64,000 nucleotides of DNA from NCBI RefSeq assembly GCF_023898315.1, contig NC_064619.1, forward strand, positions 348,760,650 to 348,824,649, read 5' to 3'. The notes beneath the pieces were generated by a model that saw only the letters and a program-made list of their open reading frames with translations, ran no database searches and had not been told where the DNA came from. Positions 11,615 through 23,879 of this stretch are shown here, piece by piece (the stretch's first letter is position 1; the number at the start of each line of letters is the position of its first letter). Origin of the DNA: Schistocerca nitens (Eukaryota; Arthropoda; Insecta; Orthoptera; Acrididae). The position numbers and the translations under genes were made by a program.

Positions 11615-12848
11615 GTGACAGATGACGTTGCAAGAGAAGAATTGCACCAAATTTTGACTTCATATGGTACAGTATTTAGTCATCACACAGGAACTATACA
11701 ATGTTTACAATATTTATTTAAAGTAAAAGAACATACACCATTTCGGGGAAAAACGTACGCTATTCCTTTGGCTTACAGAGACGAGGTTAAGAGTGAACTT
11801 CAATTCATGTTAGATCGAGGCATTATGGAGCCAGCAGTCAGTCCTTATACCAGCCCATTACATGTCGTTCTTAAAAAGGATGGGTCAATTCGTTTTGTTC
11901 TGGATTCCAGACAGATAAATAATATCATAATTCCTGAAACTGACCATCCATAAAATTTAGATGAACTTCTTCAACATTTCCAGGGAATTAAAGTTTTATC
12001 TACAATTGATATGCGCGCAAGTTTTTGGCAAATTGAACTCCACCCTGATTGTAGAAAATACACTGCCTATTTAGTCTTTGGTAACTGTAATCAATTTCGG
12101 AAATTACCGTTTGGGCTTACTGTACCTTCGGCAGCGTTCACTCGTGGTTTAAATGAAATTTTACTTGTTTATCTTCGTAACAATATTACTGCATATGTTG
12201 ACTATATTCTTATTGCTAAACGTTCTTGGAGTGAGCATAACAGAATTTAGGATTCATTATTACGCATTTTTCCAAGAGTTGTCATTGCAGTAAACTTGGA
12301 AAAATCTGAATTTGGTCGTTCTCAGGTGAAATTTCTTGGTCATATTATTTCTACAGAAGGTATTCTTCCAGATCCAGAGAAACTAGACGCTAGTCGTAAT
12401 TATGCTGTTCCCAATACTAAACGTGATGTTCTTAGTTTCCTTGGTGTCTGTAATTTTCTTAGACGCCTTATTAAATTGGACAATTTGGCCACACCTCATT
12501 TATGTGAACTTTCTGGAAAGAATTATAATTGGTGTTGGGATGAGGAAGATCAATTAGAATTCGAACAACTTCGTGATGCTTTAGTTGCTGCTCCACTTCT
12601 TTCACACCCGGATTTATCTCTAGATTTTTGTTTGGCGACGGACTCATCATACAAAGGCCTAGGTGCACACTTATTTCGAGGTTTACACAGATCATCGAGC
12701 TCTGGAATTTCTTATGTCAACAAAATTAACACATGGAAGACTATCACGATGGGCACTGTATCTACAGGAATTTGATTTTAGTATTGTTTACATCCAAGGT
12801 TCTTCTAATATTATTGCTGATGCCTTATCACGTGCACCTATGGGTTAG
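11615..12848 (+). pseudogene. Gypsy reverse transcriptase and RNase H, inactivated
   Basis: Reverse transcriptase motifs appear in order: KDGSIRFVLDSRQIN (about 11875), FWQIELHPDCRKYTAF-like (12020), KLPFGLTVPSAAF (12100), then YVDYILIA (12194-12217), where the second catalytic Asp of YVDD is Tyr (codon 12203-12205). FLGHIIS and LDASRNYAVPNTKRDVLSFLG follow. Stops lie at 11951 and 12248, both in frame with the rest. RNase H starts (CLATDSSYKGLGAHLF, about 12630) but an internal deletion near 12675 joins it out of frame to VYTDHRALEFLMS. The end is intact (YIQGSSNIIADALSRAP). Confidence 0.9.
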
Positions 12849-12906
12849 AAACAAAGTGCTGATGAGGACTGCAAAGAAAACAATTATTGTTTGATGTATA
12901 TTCAAG

Positions 12907-13170
12907 GTGTTGCGTTTGAAAATTTCGTCTTCGCTCGAGGACATCGCTAAGGAGCAAAACAAGGATCCAGTCTGGAAGGACATTAAGGAGAATTGGAGGA
13001 GAAAGGAAAGGGTAGCGATTAGACAGTATTATTTAGTTCGCAGTGATATTCTTTTTAAACGTAAATCGGTTGACAACTTTGTTTGGTTAGTTTGCATTCC
13101 TGATGAGTGGGTTAATAAATTGATTTGGTATACACATTTCAGCTACGCACACTTTGGTCCCAGAAAATGA
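12907..13170 (+). pseudogene. Gypsy integrase, N-terminal part only
   Basis: About 87 codons match the linker and N-terminal zinc-binding region of Gypsy integrases (DILFKRKSVDNFVWLV, IPDEWVNKLIWYTHFSYAHFGPRK, with the His residues of the HHCC finger). The sequence then runs within a few bases into the 3' LTR. The catalytic core (D-D-35-E) and C-terminal domain, about 1 kb or more, are absent. I infer an internal deletion ending at or near the 3' LTR border. A missing envelope gene cannot be judged. Confidence 0.8.
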
Positions 13171-13177
13171 AATTACA

Positions 13178-13910
13178 TGCAACTGAAAAGAACTTTGAAA
13201 GGTGGCTACACTGAGTCACAGCGCCAGAAACTGCGCCAAAGATTATTATTCCGCCGCCTCCACTGGTGCAGTAGTAGTTCAGAGGATGTCGAGGGCAGTT
13301 GTTCTGTTGGGCGAGAGAGCAGATGCTGTTCAGTTGGTGTAATGTATAGATGTAAGAAGTTGCAATTGTCAGAGTGTACTTGAAAAAGGAGATCGGCTTT
13401 TGATTTATGATGCTGGTGTAATGGAAAATTCTCGCCAATATATAATGAGGTTAAAAGGTATTACTGTTTTCTTTAATGACAATGCCTCTTGCTCACATGT
13501 ACAGTCAACGAGGCATCTGGCTCGTGTTCATTTATTAGACTTGTAATTCTCGTTTCTATGTGCACTTATAGTATTTCTGGTTTTTCAATTAGTTCACTGT
13601 AAATGGTGTTCAAAATATTTTGTCATATTGAGAAAGAACCGAGTCAGATACATGTACGTTGAGTCACACTACCACACACAAAACAGTTACACTTGTGCTT
13701 TGTAGTTTCGTGGCTTTTATAGTTGCAGGGGACTTAATTCATCAATTGTGTTAATGGAAATTCCTTGTCATTCTTTATTTTTATTTTATGCAGTCAGATT
13801 GCGTGCTAATAATAGTCAGGGCCAACCGGTTACGAGACTTCGTAACCGGTCACACAGCTACTAAAATTATTGCATTTATTCATTAATATTTTTAATGAAG
13901 CCCCTATGCA
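13178..13910 (+). repeat. 3' LTR of the Gypsy element
   Basis: Direct repeat of 7677-8405 with about two dozen substitutions over the first ~650 bp. A more diverged final ~80 bp contains an extra GTAACCGGTCACACAGCT-like segment. It ends CCTATGCA. The internal sequence just before it (GAAAATGAAAT) is only a weak polypurine tract, consistent with a deletion having removed the original one. Confidence 0.85.
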
Positions 13911-16360
13911 ACTTCTTACCGCAAATAATGAAAATTACAATGCAAAAATGATTAGTATCAGAGAAATGTATACGGTCTCACACTCTGGGGGTTCAGTGTG
14001 GCAGCAACACCGTATGTGCTGAAGTCAAAGCCTTTAACGTGCTGACCTTATTGTTAAACAGCTGCCCTGATTCATGCTTACTAAATGGATGCATCACGAC
14101 ATGAATGTCGGAGTGATGATTTCATACTGCAGCAGGCGGATGCTCAAATTCATTTCATAAAATAAGTCAGAGTGATTTTAAATTAACAACTACGATAGCA
14201 GCGGATGTAACGCGGGTTGACGGTGATAAGGTCCTTTCTATCTTGGCCACCGCGCTCACCATACGTGACAGCGTGAGATTTGTTCGTGTCGGGGTACTTC
14301 AAACTTCAAGTCTGTGCCTCTCCTCTACCGGATACTCTTCTGAAACTGTAGGCCGCATCCGCACCGCCTACCAAAATATTGCTTCTACCATATTGCGGCT
14401 TATGTCAGTAGAGAGACATGTAATGAGTTAGACTATAGCATAGATACGTTGAGTGACAAATGCTGCACATAGGAGCATTTGCAAGTTACGGAAAACAATT
14501 CATAACGTAAGACCATTTAAGAAACATCTGGGGGTATAAAAAGTAATATTTGTACTTTTACATTTATTAACTGTTTATTACGATGTGTGACTGAGGCTCT
14601 TGGCTTTCCAGCCAAGTGACAGCGTTAAGGTAGCGCAACATTTAGATGGTTGTCATCTTATGGCGATGTATTGGTATTCATTGTATTATCAGGGAAAAAA
14701 ATTGTCTGTGACATGCATGTTGGTATAGCGATGTACCAAACGGCTAAGACTTTTTGTGTTACTAAAACAATAATTATTAGGTGTACTGTACGATAATGTG
14801 ACAGAATAGGTGCCGATGTATAATGACTGTCTGTCACTAAATGTTGTACATTATTAAATCGTGTAGAAGTGAGCTCCGTACTAAGATTCTGAAGAAACGA
14901 GGGTTCTGTGATACGAACATAATTGAATAAAAGTTTTTTAAATTAAATCGCAGAGGACACATCAGGTCATATAATTACTTCCTCCTTTCATTGACAAATT
15001 GAATTTCAAAGCCTCTGTGATTAAAGAAATTCTATTAAAAATCCCTTAGAATCCACGGCGCTTTAACTGGATTTTAATCTTCCGAACGAAAGAGAGATAC
15101 TTCTCAGCTGAGTGATTTATTTCGCAGCGATGTTGGCCCCTCGTGTTCCACGGAAAATACTCAAATTGATCCCTTTAAAATGACATTTATCTTTATTGCG
15201 GAGACGGTTGTAAAAGCAGAGCAGCAGAGTTAGAAGAATAAATTGGGAACACCGTAATCTGTTTGACGTAGTAATATAAACTCTCATCAGAGTAAAATTG
15301 CTTCAGAATATTGTGCTAATTCCCTGTAGGAAAATATTCACAACGGTATTACATGCTACATATTAATACTTGGCTCATGAGTGAATTTCAAGATTTGCTG
15401 CCGAACTGAAACAAATACAGAAACAGAAACTTTTCGATATCTACTGCACCTCATAAAAAGAAACTACTTTTCTTGAGTCACTAGTCTTATGACTGGTATG
15501 TCACGGTTCAGCACGAATCAGAATGCTTTTACGCGTTACAACTGCCACTAATACTACGAAAGTTGTTCACTGATGTCCCGTCATTCCATCCCATTTTCTT
15601 GTCAACGTTTTACATACGTTTCTCTCTTTGCTGATTCAGCGGACAGCCACTTCACACTTTATCTTATCACCCTACCTAATTTTCGACTTCCTTTCTTTGT
15701 GTCAATTTAAAACTCTTCAATTCCATTCTTTTACGGTCTTGTACAGTCGACGAGTCACTGCCAACCAATGCTGAGTTCGAAACGAAGCCCACACACTAAA
15801 AAATTTCTTCCTCAAGCAGACTTATTTCGGCCGAAATTGGTGTCTTCTCCTGTGGTACTCTGTTTTTATGGCATCCATGATTCGTACGTCATGCAATATT
15901 TTACTTCGAAGGTGGCATGCTTTCTTAACTACAACAGAACCTTTCTACAATAGAATTTTATTAGCTTTATTACACCTTATACATTCATATGATAACACAA
16001 TGTTCCGTGGAAATCAAAAATTGGACTGAATCTGTCCAATACAGGTATACATTACCTCGCCAACCTTTATGTCATTACATGTAACTTTCCACTTCTATGT
16101 CATGACATTAGGGTTGACAAGTTAAATATAGCTATTTGGATATACTAATTCTGATTTTTTAATCCATTAAACATTGTGTCATCTTACTGAGCTTGTAACC
16201 ATGGTCTAAAAGTAGCAGCTTTGACTAACAATGGAAACGCCCCCGATCCAACGTTCAAAACACGGATCCGTTGAAATTTTGATCAATAATCAGTGTTGGC
16301 GACCTTAGACTTCCGGCATGAAAAGTCATCCTCATTGTGCAAAAGGTGTTATGATAATAT
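13911..16360. other. No recognisable gene
   Basis: About 2.4 kb of mostly A/T-rich sequence. The short frames at 14243-14431 and 15768-15953 show no domain or conserved motif. No terminal repeats or tRNAs were seen. Confidence 0.5.
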
Positions 16361-16363
16361 TTC

Positions 16364-18745
16364 CATTGGCAAAACATTCTGGAATAGTCCCCCGTTCGAA
16401 TCTACGGAAGGGGAGTGCCAAGGCAGAGGTGACCATAAGAAAAAGATTGAATAAGCCACAAAAATTATTCAACTAGCTGGGGTGTGGAATGATAGATGCT
16501 TGAACGTGATAGGGAAGCTAGAAAATCTGAAAAGGAAAATGCAAAGGCTCCGTCTAGATATAGTAGGGGTCAGTGAAGTGAAATGGAAATGAGACAAGGA
16601 TTTCTGGTCACATGAGTATAGGGTAACATGAACAGCAGTACACAGGGAATAACGGGACTAGGATTCGTTGTGAAAAGGATGGAAGGGCAGAGTGTGTGTT
16701 ACTGTGAACAGTTCAGTGGTAGGGTTGTTCTTATCAGAATCGACAGCAAACTGACACCGACAACGGTAGTAGAGGTATCCATGACGATGTCACAAGCTGA
16801 AGATCAAGAGACAAAGTATATGAGGATACTGAAACAGTAAGACAGTACGTGAAAGTACACGAAAGTCTAATAGTCCTAGGTGATTGAAATGCAGTTGTAG
16901 GGGAAGGAGTAAAAGAAAATGTTACAGGAGGGTATGGGATTAGGACAAGGAATGAGAGCATAGAAAGGCTAATTGAGTTCTATAACAGATTTCTATTATT
17001 AATAGCGAATACTCTGTTCAAGTACCACAATAGGAGGAATTGTACTTGGAAAAGACGGATGATACGGGAACATTTCAGGTAGATTACATCATTGTCTGAC
17101 AGAGATTCCGAAATAAGATACTGAATAGCAAGGCGTATCAACGAGCAGGTGTAGACTCCTCTAATTGGAATGTAGTAGTGAAGAAGAGTAGGCTGAAGCT
17201 TAAAACATTAGTCACGAAGAATCATTACGCAAATAAGTAGGATACGGAAATACTAAGGTGGGACGAGATATGCTTGAAGTTATCTAAGTCTATAGGTGCT
17301 GCAATAAGGAATAGCTCAGTTGTTGTACACATGAAGAGGAATGCAGAGGACAGAGTGGATAGGTGAAATGAGTAGATAGAAGGACTCTATTAGGAGGAAT
17401 ATTTGCCTGATGTGATAGTATGAGAAACAGGACTCGATTTAGAGGTATTTGAGAAACAAATGATCTTTAGACTACTTAAGATCAAGTAAAATCGAATGGA
17501 TGGATAACATTCCATCAAAATTTCTAAAATCATTGGGGCAAGGGACAACAAAACGACCATTCACGTTGGTGTGTAGAATACGTGAGTCTGGTGACATAGT
17601 ATCTGGGCTTCGGAGAAATATCATCCACACAATTCCAAAGACTGCGAGAGCTCACAAGTGCTAAAATTATCGCACAACCAGCTTAACAGCTCAGACGTTC
17701 TACTTACTGACAAAATAATGTACAGAAGAATGGAAAAGAAAATTGCGGATTTGTTATATGACGATCAGTTTGGCTTTAGGAAAGGTAAAGGCACCAAAGA
17801 GGAGATTCTGATGTTGCGGATGTTAATGAAAGCAAGACAAAAGAAAAATCAAGATTCGTTCATGCAATCTGTCGACATGGAAGAAGCTTCCGACAATGTA
17901 AAGCGGTGCAAGATGTTCGATGTTCTGGGGAAAATTGGGGTAATATAAATAATGTACAGGAGTAGAGAGGGAATAATAAGAGCCGATGACCAAGAAAGAA
18001 GTGCTCGGATTAGAAAGGGTGTAAGAAAGGGATGTAACCTTCCCCATACTGTTCAATCTGTACGTCGAAGAGGCAACGATGGAAAAAAAAGAAAAGTTCA
18101 GGAGAGGATTTAAAATGCAAGGTGAAAGAATATCAATGAAATGATCCCCTGATGACGTCGTTCCGAGTGAAAGTGAAGAAGGATTACATGGTCTGCTGAA
18201 TGGAATGAACAATTTAATGAGTACAGAGTATGGCTTGAGAGGAAATCGAAGAAAGGCGAAAGTAATGAGAAGTAGTAGGAAGAAAAACCTTGGGAGACTT
18301 AACATCACGATTAATGTTCACAATGTTGCTGCAGTTAAGGAATTCTGTTACCTAGGAAGCAAAATAACCAACGTGAGATGGAGGAAGAAGGACATCAAAA
18401 GCAGACTAGCACGGGCTAAAAGGGGGATTCCTGGGCAAGAGGAGTCTACTAGTATCAAACATAGGCCTTATTTGAAGAAGAAATTTCTGAGAATTTTCGT
18501 TTGGAGCACAGCATTGTATGGTAGTGAAATATGGACTGTGGGAAAACTGAAACAGAAGAGAATCGAAGCGTTTGAGATGTGGTGCTGCAGGTGAATGTTT
18601 AAAATATTAGTGGGCTGATAAGGCAAGGAATGAGGAGGTTCTGCGAAGAATCTGAGAGAAAAGGAATATGTCAATAATTGCGGACATAGGTTGCAAATGC
18701 TTCTCTGGGATGAAGAGGTTGGCACAGGTTAGGAATTCACGGTTG
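16364..18745 (+). pseudogene. Decayed RTE-type LINE, endonuclease to C-terminus
   Basis: It begins with a leader resembling that of the young RTE copy (AGTCCCCC-TTCG at about 16386). Endonuclease traces follow (GKLENLKRKMQRLRLDIVG, PTTVVEVSM). The RT palm is readable at 17658-17948 (DDQFGFRKGKGTKEEILMLRML, VDMEEASDN). A C-terminal part lies at 18205-18594 (NLMSTEYGLRGNRRKAKVM, EFCYLGSKIT, LYGSEIWTVGKLKQKRIEA, FEMWCCR). Frames are broken many times, and much of the 17000-17650 interval is badly degraded. It resembles the copies at 3090 and 29180 more than the young copy, suggesting an older subfamily. Confidence 0.85.
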
Positions 18746-18954
18746 GCCAACATTTCAGAATGGTATCACGTGGAAACACGTAACATATAATAAAGTCAAT
18801 AAAATATTGTGACAAGAAAAATAGAGTTTCTAAAGTGAAAGTAAGTGTCTGCGACGTCTCATAGAGCGGTTATGCAGTAGTCTATATTCATCGGAATTCC
18901 GTAATCTTATCTACCCCGTATTCACCACTTTTGTTGTAAAACTTAGCGTTAAAC

Positions 18955-19790
18955 TCATACCTGCTATTCCTCGTCATTTTCATTTTCTTCGGTTTACTCT
19001 CAATCCGGAATATATAGTCATTAAACTGTTGATTCAACAAATCATGTGACTGTATGTCACATTCACTAAAGTTAGCATTCTGAATATAATCTCACCTCTC
19101 TATTATTGTTGTTATTACTACTTCGATTTAGAGATTGAACAGCAGAGGCGTAATAGTACACCGTATCTCACACCCTCTTTAATGCGAACGTGTCAGTCTT
19201 GGTCTTTCGTTCTCACTTTTACTTGTTGTACATATTATTTTACTTGCCTTTTCTTATAACTTACTCATTCTTCTCTCAAAATTTCGAACATCTTGCACCA
19301 CTTCACAGCGCCGAAACTTTTTGTAGGCGGACAGCACTGCGAACGTACTTTCATATTTTTTTGAGTCTTACTTCCGTTATCAAGCGCAGGATCATAACTG
19401 TATCTCTGGTGCCAATATATTTCCATAAGCAAAAACGATCATCTAACAGAAACCTACACGTCTTTTACCTATTGTGGGTATTATCCCTTTTAGAAGCTTG
19501 TTTACATGAGCTGTTAGTACGAGTGTGCGGTGGTTTTCTCATTTATGTGACCTGGCTCTTTTGATAATTGTGTGAAAGTATTTTTCCGAAAGTCTGATGT
19601 TATCTCTCCAGTCTCATACATTCTACACCTCTTCAACTGAGTTCAGAAATCGGAAACGGATATTATCTGTCTTCTTGATTTTACTGCAAGCCTCGCTGAA
19701 GCTTTCCTAGTCGCTAATGATGCATCCCTCATGTCTTTCACATCGACTCCCATTTCTTCTTCCATCTTTTCGTCAGATAATTTCTTACAT
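18955..19790 (-). pseudogene. Decayed RTE-type LINE fragment, antisense
   Basis: The minus strand aligns with the middle of the RTE reverse transcriptase. It contains the TATGAGACTGG...GACTTTCGGAAAAATA region (compare 30404-30450), the region after the first catalytic Asp, the GTGTGAGATACGGTG region equivalent to GVRQG, and the MSTEYGF-like region near 18980. All frames are interrupted. Its orientation is opposite to the adjacent copy ending at 18745, so it is a separate insertion or an inverted piece. Confidence 0.7.
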
Positions 19791-20766
19791 TCGTAGATGC
19801 TTTCATTGCACTCTTTAGCACAGCATCGGTATCAAATCGACTACTAATAATAAGCTCACCGACATGAAGTACTAATACAAGGTCCAAAATCAAGACCACT
19901 GTCATGCAACACCACCACCAGGCCAAAATTCAAGGCCACAACCATCCACTTATCATGTGATGAGGTCACCCACGTTCCGGCCAAAACAGTGAATTCATGC
20001 ATTACTGTGCCAATAGGGAACACGTCCCCCTCCCTTCACTCTTTCTCAATGTAAGTCCGATCGTCATTTGTACGTTGTACTCCACTGTGAGAGGACAATG
20101 TTTGTTTGTGATCGTGGATTACGTCATTTTATTTTATAGATAATATTAACGGATTAATATTAAGTTTATTAAAGACACTAACATTCAGCCCTTGCGCTCC
20201 TTCCTTTCCTTCTCTCTCTCTAGAGCAAGCCGTCATTTGTGTTCTGTATTCCGTAGTGTAAGGATAAGGGTTCTTTCTTTATATACAAGAAAGTCTAGTT
20301 TATTCACAATAATTGTTTTACGGCAAATTTATTTTTCAAAGCAAAAATTTACAGTAATGAAGGTAGTTATAATTGAACTTTCGCTACTTGAGACGAGCCC
20401 CATGGAAAACAGCTGATCGTAAGGTAATGAAACTTCATAGAAACAGTTGTAAGGACATGTGGAAGAGAGATCAAAACGTATAAAAACTGATGAACGTATG
20501 TATGTATGTATCTGTCTATGTTCTACATCTCCTCTTAAACCGATGGACCGATTTCTACTAAACACGGGGCACTTATTACTTACTGTCTCGAAAGAATCGC
20601 TGTCGGGGTAAGAACCACCGACCTAAGAAAAGGACGGGGGTGTAGGTGAAAATGTAATGTAGTCCGCGACGTGCCAATACCAGTAACCCATTCATCCAGT
20701 ACTTACTGACATGCAACGAACTTTGTACATAGTCTCAAACTGTCAAACCTTTATGAAACTTTTTTT
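19791..20766. other. No recognisable gene
   Basis: A/T-rich. A short (GTAT)n-like stretch with CCGATGGACCGATTTCTAC at 20495-20560 resembles a phrase near 21715 (GATCGATTTCAACCAAGC), so both may belong to one dispersed repeat that I cannot classify. Confidence 0.45.
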
Positions 20767-21052
20767 GATGACAATCCCAAAAAAAGATGAAAAGAAAAAA
20801 TATAGTGGCTTGCTACACTTTCGCTGTTCATGCAGTAAAACTACACCACCAGGCTGACGTTTTCATTTCTTACTTCCCTGATGCTAACTCATACGGGACG
20901 TATTTTACCTGATGACAATCCCAAAAAAAGATGAAAAGAAAAAATATAGTGCCTTGCTACACTTTCGCTGTTCATGCAGTAAAACTACACCACCAGGCTG
21001 ACGTTTTCATTTCTTACTTCCCTGATGCTAACTCATACGGGACGTATTTTTC
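20767..21052 (+). repeat. 144-bp tandem duplication
   Basis: Unit 1 (20767-20910) and unit 2 (20911-21052) both start GATGACAATCCC and run through CACCACCAGGCTGACG to GGGACGTATTTT. By eye they differ by a single base before the final few bases (TGGCTTGC versus TGCCTTGC), so the duplication is recent. No coding function is evident. Confidence 0.93.
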
Positions 21053-21094
21053 AGGCAGTATACAGTACACATGTACCAATGGATATACTTGCAA

Positions 21095-21350
21095 AAATTA
21101 TGTTATGAATAAATGTGGTTTGACTTTAGTAAAGTTAAGTGCCCTTCAGAACAGGCAGTTTTCAGAGAATTTATGTTATTTACAGAGGGACTACCGTTTG
21201 GTTAGATTATACCAGACTACAATCTATTCGCTATTATGTTGAGGTTAAAACTACAAAGTAGGAAACGAAATGATGATTCAGTAAACTAATCTTTCATTCA
21301 TAAGGAATTTATTTGCAGAAATGAACCTCATTACCCTAGTCATGCTTAGG
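21095..21350 (+). repeat. Dispersed repeat, copy A
   Basis: Shares CTAGTAAAGTTAA-, -ATCTACAGGGGGACT- and TTCGCTATT(A/G)TGTTGAGGT-like segments with copies at 23880-24480 and 26090-26830. In the other two places it lies just after Gypsy RT/RNase H remnants, so it is probably a non-coding part (LTR or 3' region) of that Gypsy family. Confidence 0.6.
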
Positions 21351-21832
21351 ATAAACTGTAATGCACATAGTTCATATGACGTCATAAACACTGCGGAGCG
21401 TGAAACGTTGACACGTCAAACATGACGTTCAAATTTATTACTTCTTTGTTACTATCTGTACTCGCAGAACATTTTGCAGACAGCATCTATGTATGCCACT
21501 GAATATACCTACAAAATTGAATCATTGTAAACACTGGCATGCCCCATGCATCATGCATGATAAACATGGAGCTGCGTGAAAACGGAGCTAATGGGCTAGG
21601 AATACAGGGAAACTAAGTATACAAATGCCTGTATGACATGTAAAATACATAATAAATGTATGGGAAATTGGCGAACGCAGGTAAAGCCAAGTGTAAAAAG
21701 CTCCTCCCAAACTCCTGGATCGATTTCAACCAAGCATGGTACACATACTACTTACTACCTGTAAAGAAATACCGTGGAGTTGAGAACAAGCCACTTTCTG
21801 CTTGGATGACGCTGATAACATGCAGAGCGAAG

Positions 21833-22090
21833 AGAGTAGGAGGAGACAGGGTCATGTAGGGAGGAGTAGGAGGAGGTGAACATATTCAGGGTGCGGGGGT
21901 GGGAATGGACAGAAAAGGAAGAAGAGGTGGACAGAGCGAGGAAGAAGGAGGAGATTGACGAAGGAAAGAGGAAGAGATGGCCCAAGGGAGGTAGGAGAGA
22001 AACTGTTTACAGAGGGGTAGGGGGAATTGAACACGGAAAAATGAAGAGGGGCAGATGGTGAGAGGGAGGGAGAAAGAGAAGGTGGACTGA
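21833..22090 (+). repeat. Purine-rich (G/A) tract
   Basis: About 260 bp with the plus strand overwhelmingly G and A (GGAGTAGGAGGAGG, AAGGAAGAAGAGG, GAGGGAGGGAGAAAG). Such tracts can adopt triplex structures; no specific function is shown here. Long frames on both strands are a composition artefact. Confidence 0.6.
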
Positions 22091-22194
22091 GATAAGGCTT
22101 AAATAAATACATGCCCAGGGAATGCCGAATACTCATTGAGCCTCATCACTCCACCAAATGTTTCAAGGCTACATCTCGCGTAATTCAACCGCAG

Positions 22195-22745
22195 CAAGAA
22201 ATATTCGAACGACTGCGTCAGTTGGCAAAAGTTGGTGGGTAATATGAAGTTTGTACGGATATCGATTCACAAAAGTTCACAACATTTTTCGAACGGTGGA
22301 CAGTGGAATGTTCAGCTGTCACGCAAACGCTCGTGCAATGCTTGAAATCGCACACTATGTACGGCATTCGCAGCCATGGCAACAGTAACTACTTCAAAGA
22401 TTTGTGGCGAAATGACGGTCGTCATCTCCCGGGAGCACATCACAAATCATCAGTTTATTGGGCCTTTCGAGTCATTTTCCTCAACCCCAGTGTGCACAAC
22501 CGACCTCTCCATCTTCCTTTAACGCCCCGATACTCGCGAAGAGCAGCACTACTGTTGTTGTTCTGATAAAACAGCATTACGGGTGAAGCTCTGCTCACCT
22601 TGACCAGTTCCATGTTAATTGTCTGCAACTGTAATGTACACTTGTCCGTCGTCTTCATTTCTACATCGCCGTTGCAGTACCAGTGCCTAAAGCAAAGTTG
22701 TGACACGAACAACACTACAGCACTAATTCTGCAGCGCACAGTCTG
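22195..22745 (-). pseudogene. Mariner-like transposase remnant, N-terminal half
   Basis: On the minus strand a helix-turn-helix start is visible (MELVKVSRASPVMLFYQNN, SSAALREYRGVKG), followed by frame-broken text with STVHRSKNVVN. This fits a mariner/Tc3-like transposase with an N-terminal DNA-binding domain. The catalytic half is not present here. A similar N-terminal piece occurs at 58280-58520. Confidence 0.5.
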
Positions 22746-23067
22746 AAAATCATTCCTGTGACGTTACGCACCCATGAGGTACACAGTTTTCCGTGTACAC
22801 TGGCACAAATGTATAAAGTAAACTTATAGCCGCGCTGAAGTTATTTTTGAACGTTAACGGAACATTCATATACGTTTGCAGATACCTGTACATGTAGAAG
22901 AGTAGGTCCAGTACTACTAGTAAAGAATCTATACACCACTGCGTTTCTCATTGATTGTCTGCATACTTTTTATACTATTTTCTATAAACAAAATTCTGTA
23001 CAAAGTATGTCGCGCACAGAAAATGAGACTACCTGGAACGACTAGGAGACTGTGAACGAAAAACCAT

Positions 23068-23075
23068 ACACACAT

Positions 23076-23113
<38 letters not shown>
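23068..23113. repeat. (CA)n microsatellite
   Basis: About 46 bp of CA repeat with early interruptions (CATACACG). Confidence 0.95.
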
Positions 23114-23116
<3 letters not shown>

Positions 23117-23211
23117 CGACAAACAGTTCATATTACTATACAGTGCATTTATACACTATAAATATCCACATTAATAAAACGGGAAATGGAGCCGAGATTG
23201 AAGAAAATTCC

Positions 23212-23750
23212 TTTTTTGAAAAAAAGAAATAAACATCCTTGGGCGCATTATTGCAGTAGAAGGTACAGAAAAAGGTCCTGAGAAGCTGAAAGCTCCATGA
23301 GGCTGTCTTGACCAAAAGACAAAAAACCGATTTAAGGCCGTTCTGGGCATGTGTTCATTCTACCATAAATATGTAAACAACAGAGCACTTAATGATCCTA
23401 ATTTTAACCAGGTGCTTAGTAAGAACGGTGGCTTCATTTGCACAAAACAGTGCGAAGTAGCCTTGAATAATTTAGAAGAGAGTTTGGCTACAGAAATTCA
23501 GTTATGTTATCCAAATTTAAGTCAGCTATTTCATATGGTAACATGTAGCTTGGATTATGGGTTAGCATTGTCTCTATCACGTCAGTAAGAAGTAGATAGG
23601 AATATAGTGTCTCTAGTTTTTGCCAGTCGTACCCTAGTAAGTTTGAGAGAAAATTATCATGTGCGAAAAGGAGGCATTACCCATTCTCCGTACGTTCCAG
23701 CAGTTCAAGCATTACTTTTGGGGAAATAAACCTACAATACACATGGATCA
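23212..23750 (+). pseudogene. Gypsy RT/RNase H remnant (second family)
   Basis: Broken frames spell the end of a Ty3/Gypsy reverse transcriptase and its RNase H: LGRIIAVEGTEKGPEKLKA (thumb), VLGMCSFYHKYVNN, CEVALNNLEESLATEIQL, SLDYGLALSLSRQ (the RNase H D-S-(S)-Y-G-L region, with Asp shifted), FASRTL, and a degraded ALLLGK...T-IH. The family differs from the element at 7.7-13.9 kb. The similar copy lies about 2.2 kb downstream. Confidence 0.8.
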
Positions 23751-23879
23751 CTGAGCCCAGACTTTTCGACAATGTTCTCGAATATTATATAACAGGGTCA
23801 TGAGATGTATGAGTAACAATAAGAACAACACGTTACTCAATAACCACTCAAATTCTAATAAAACTGTAACAATTACAAA

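Larger units (their letters stand above)
7677..13910 (+). mobile_element. Ty3/Gypsy LTR retrotransposon, defective
   Basis: Two direct long terminal repeats (7677-8405 and 13178-13910) enclose gag, protease, reverse transcriptase, RNase H and the start of integrase in the order typical of Ty3/Gypsy. Many stops, frameshifts and catalytic substitutions are present, and the integrase core is missing. The two LTRs differ at roughly 4% of compared positions by eye, plus a rearranged stretch near their ends, so the insertion is not recent. I could not find a convincing target-site duplication: the 4 bases before each LTR (taca) are the same, and the base after the 3' LTR does not repeat the left flank. 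Confidence 0.9.

Noticed and set aside
21755-22136. Ser/Pro-rich frames on the minus strand
   Set aside because: Explained by the purine-rich tract, which lacks stops by composition.
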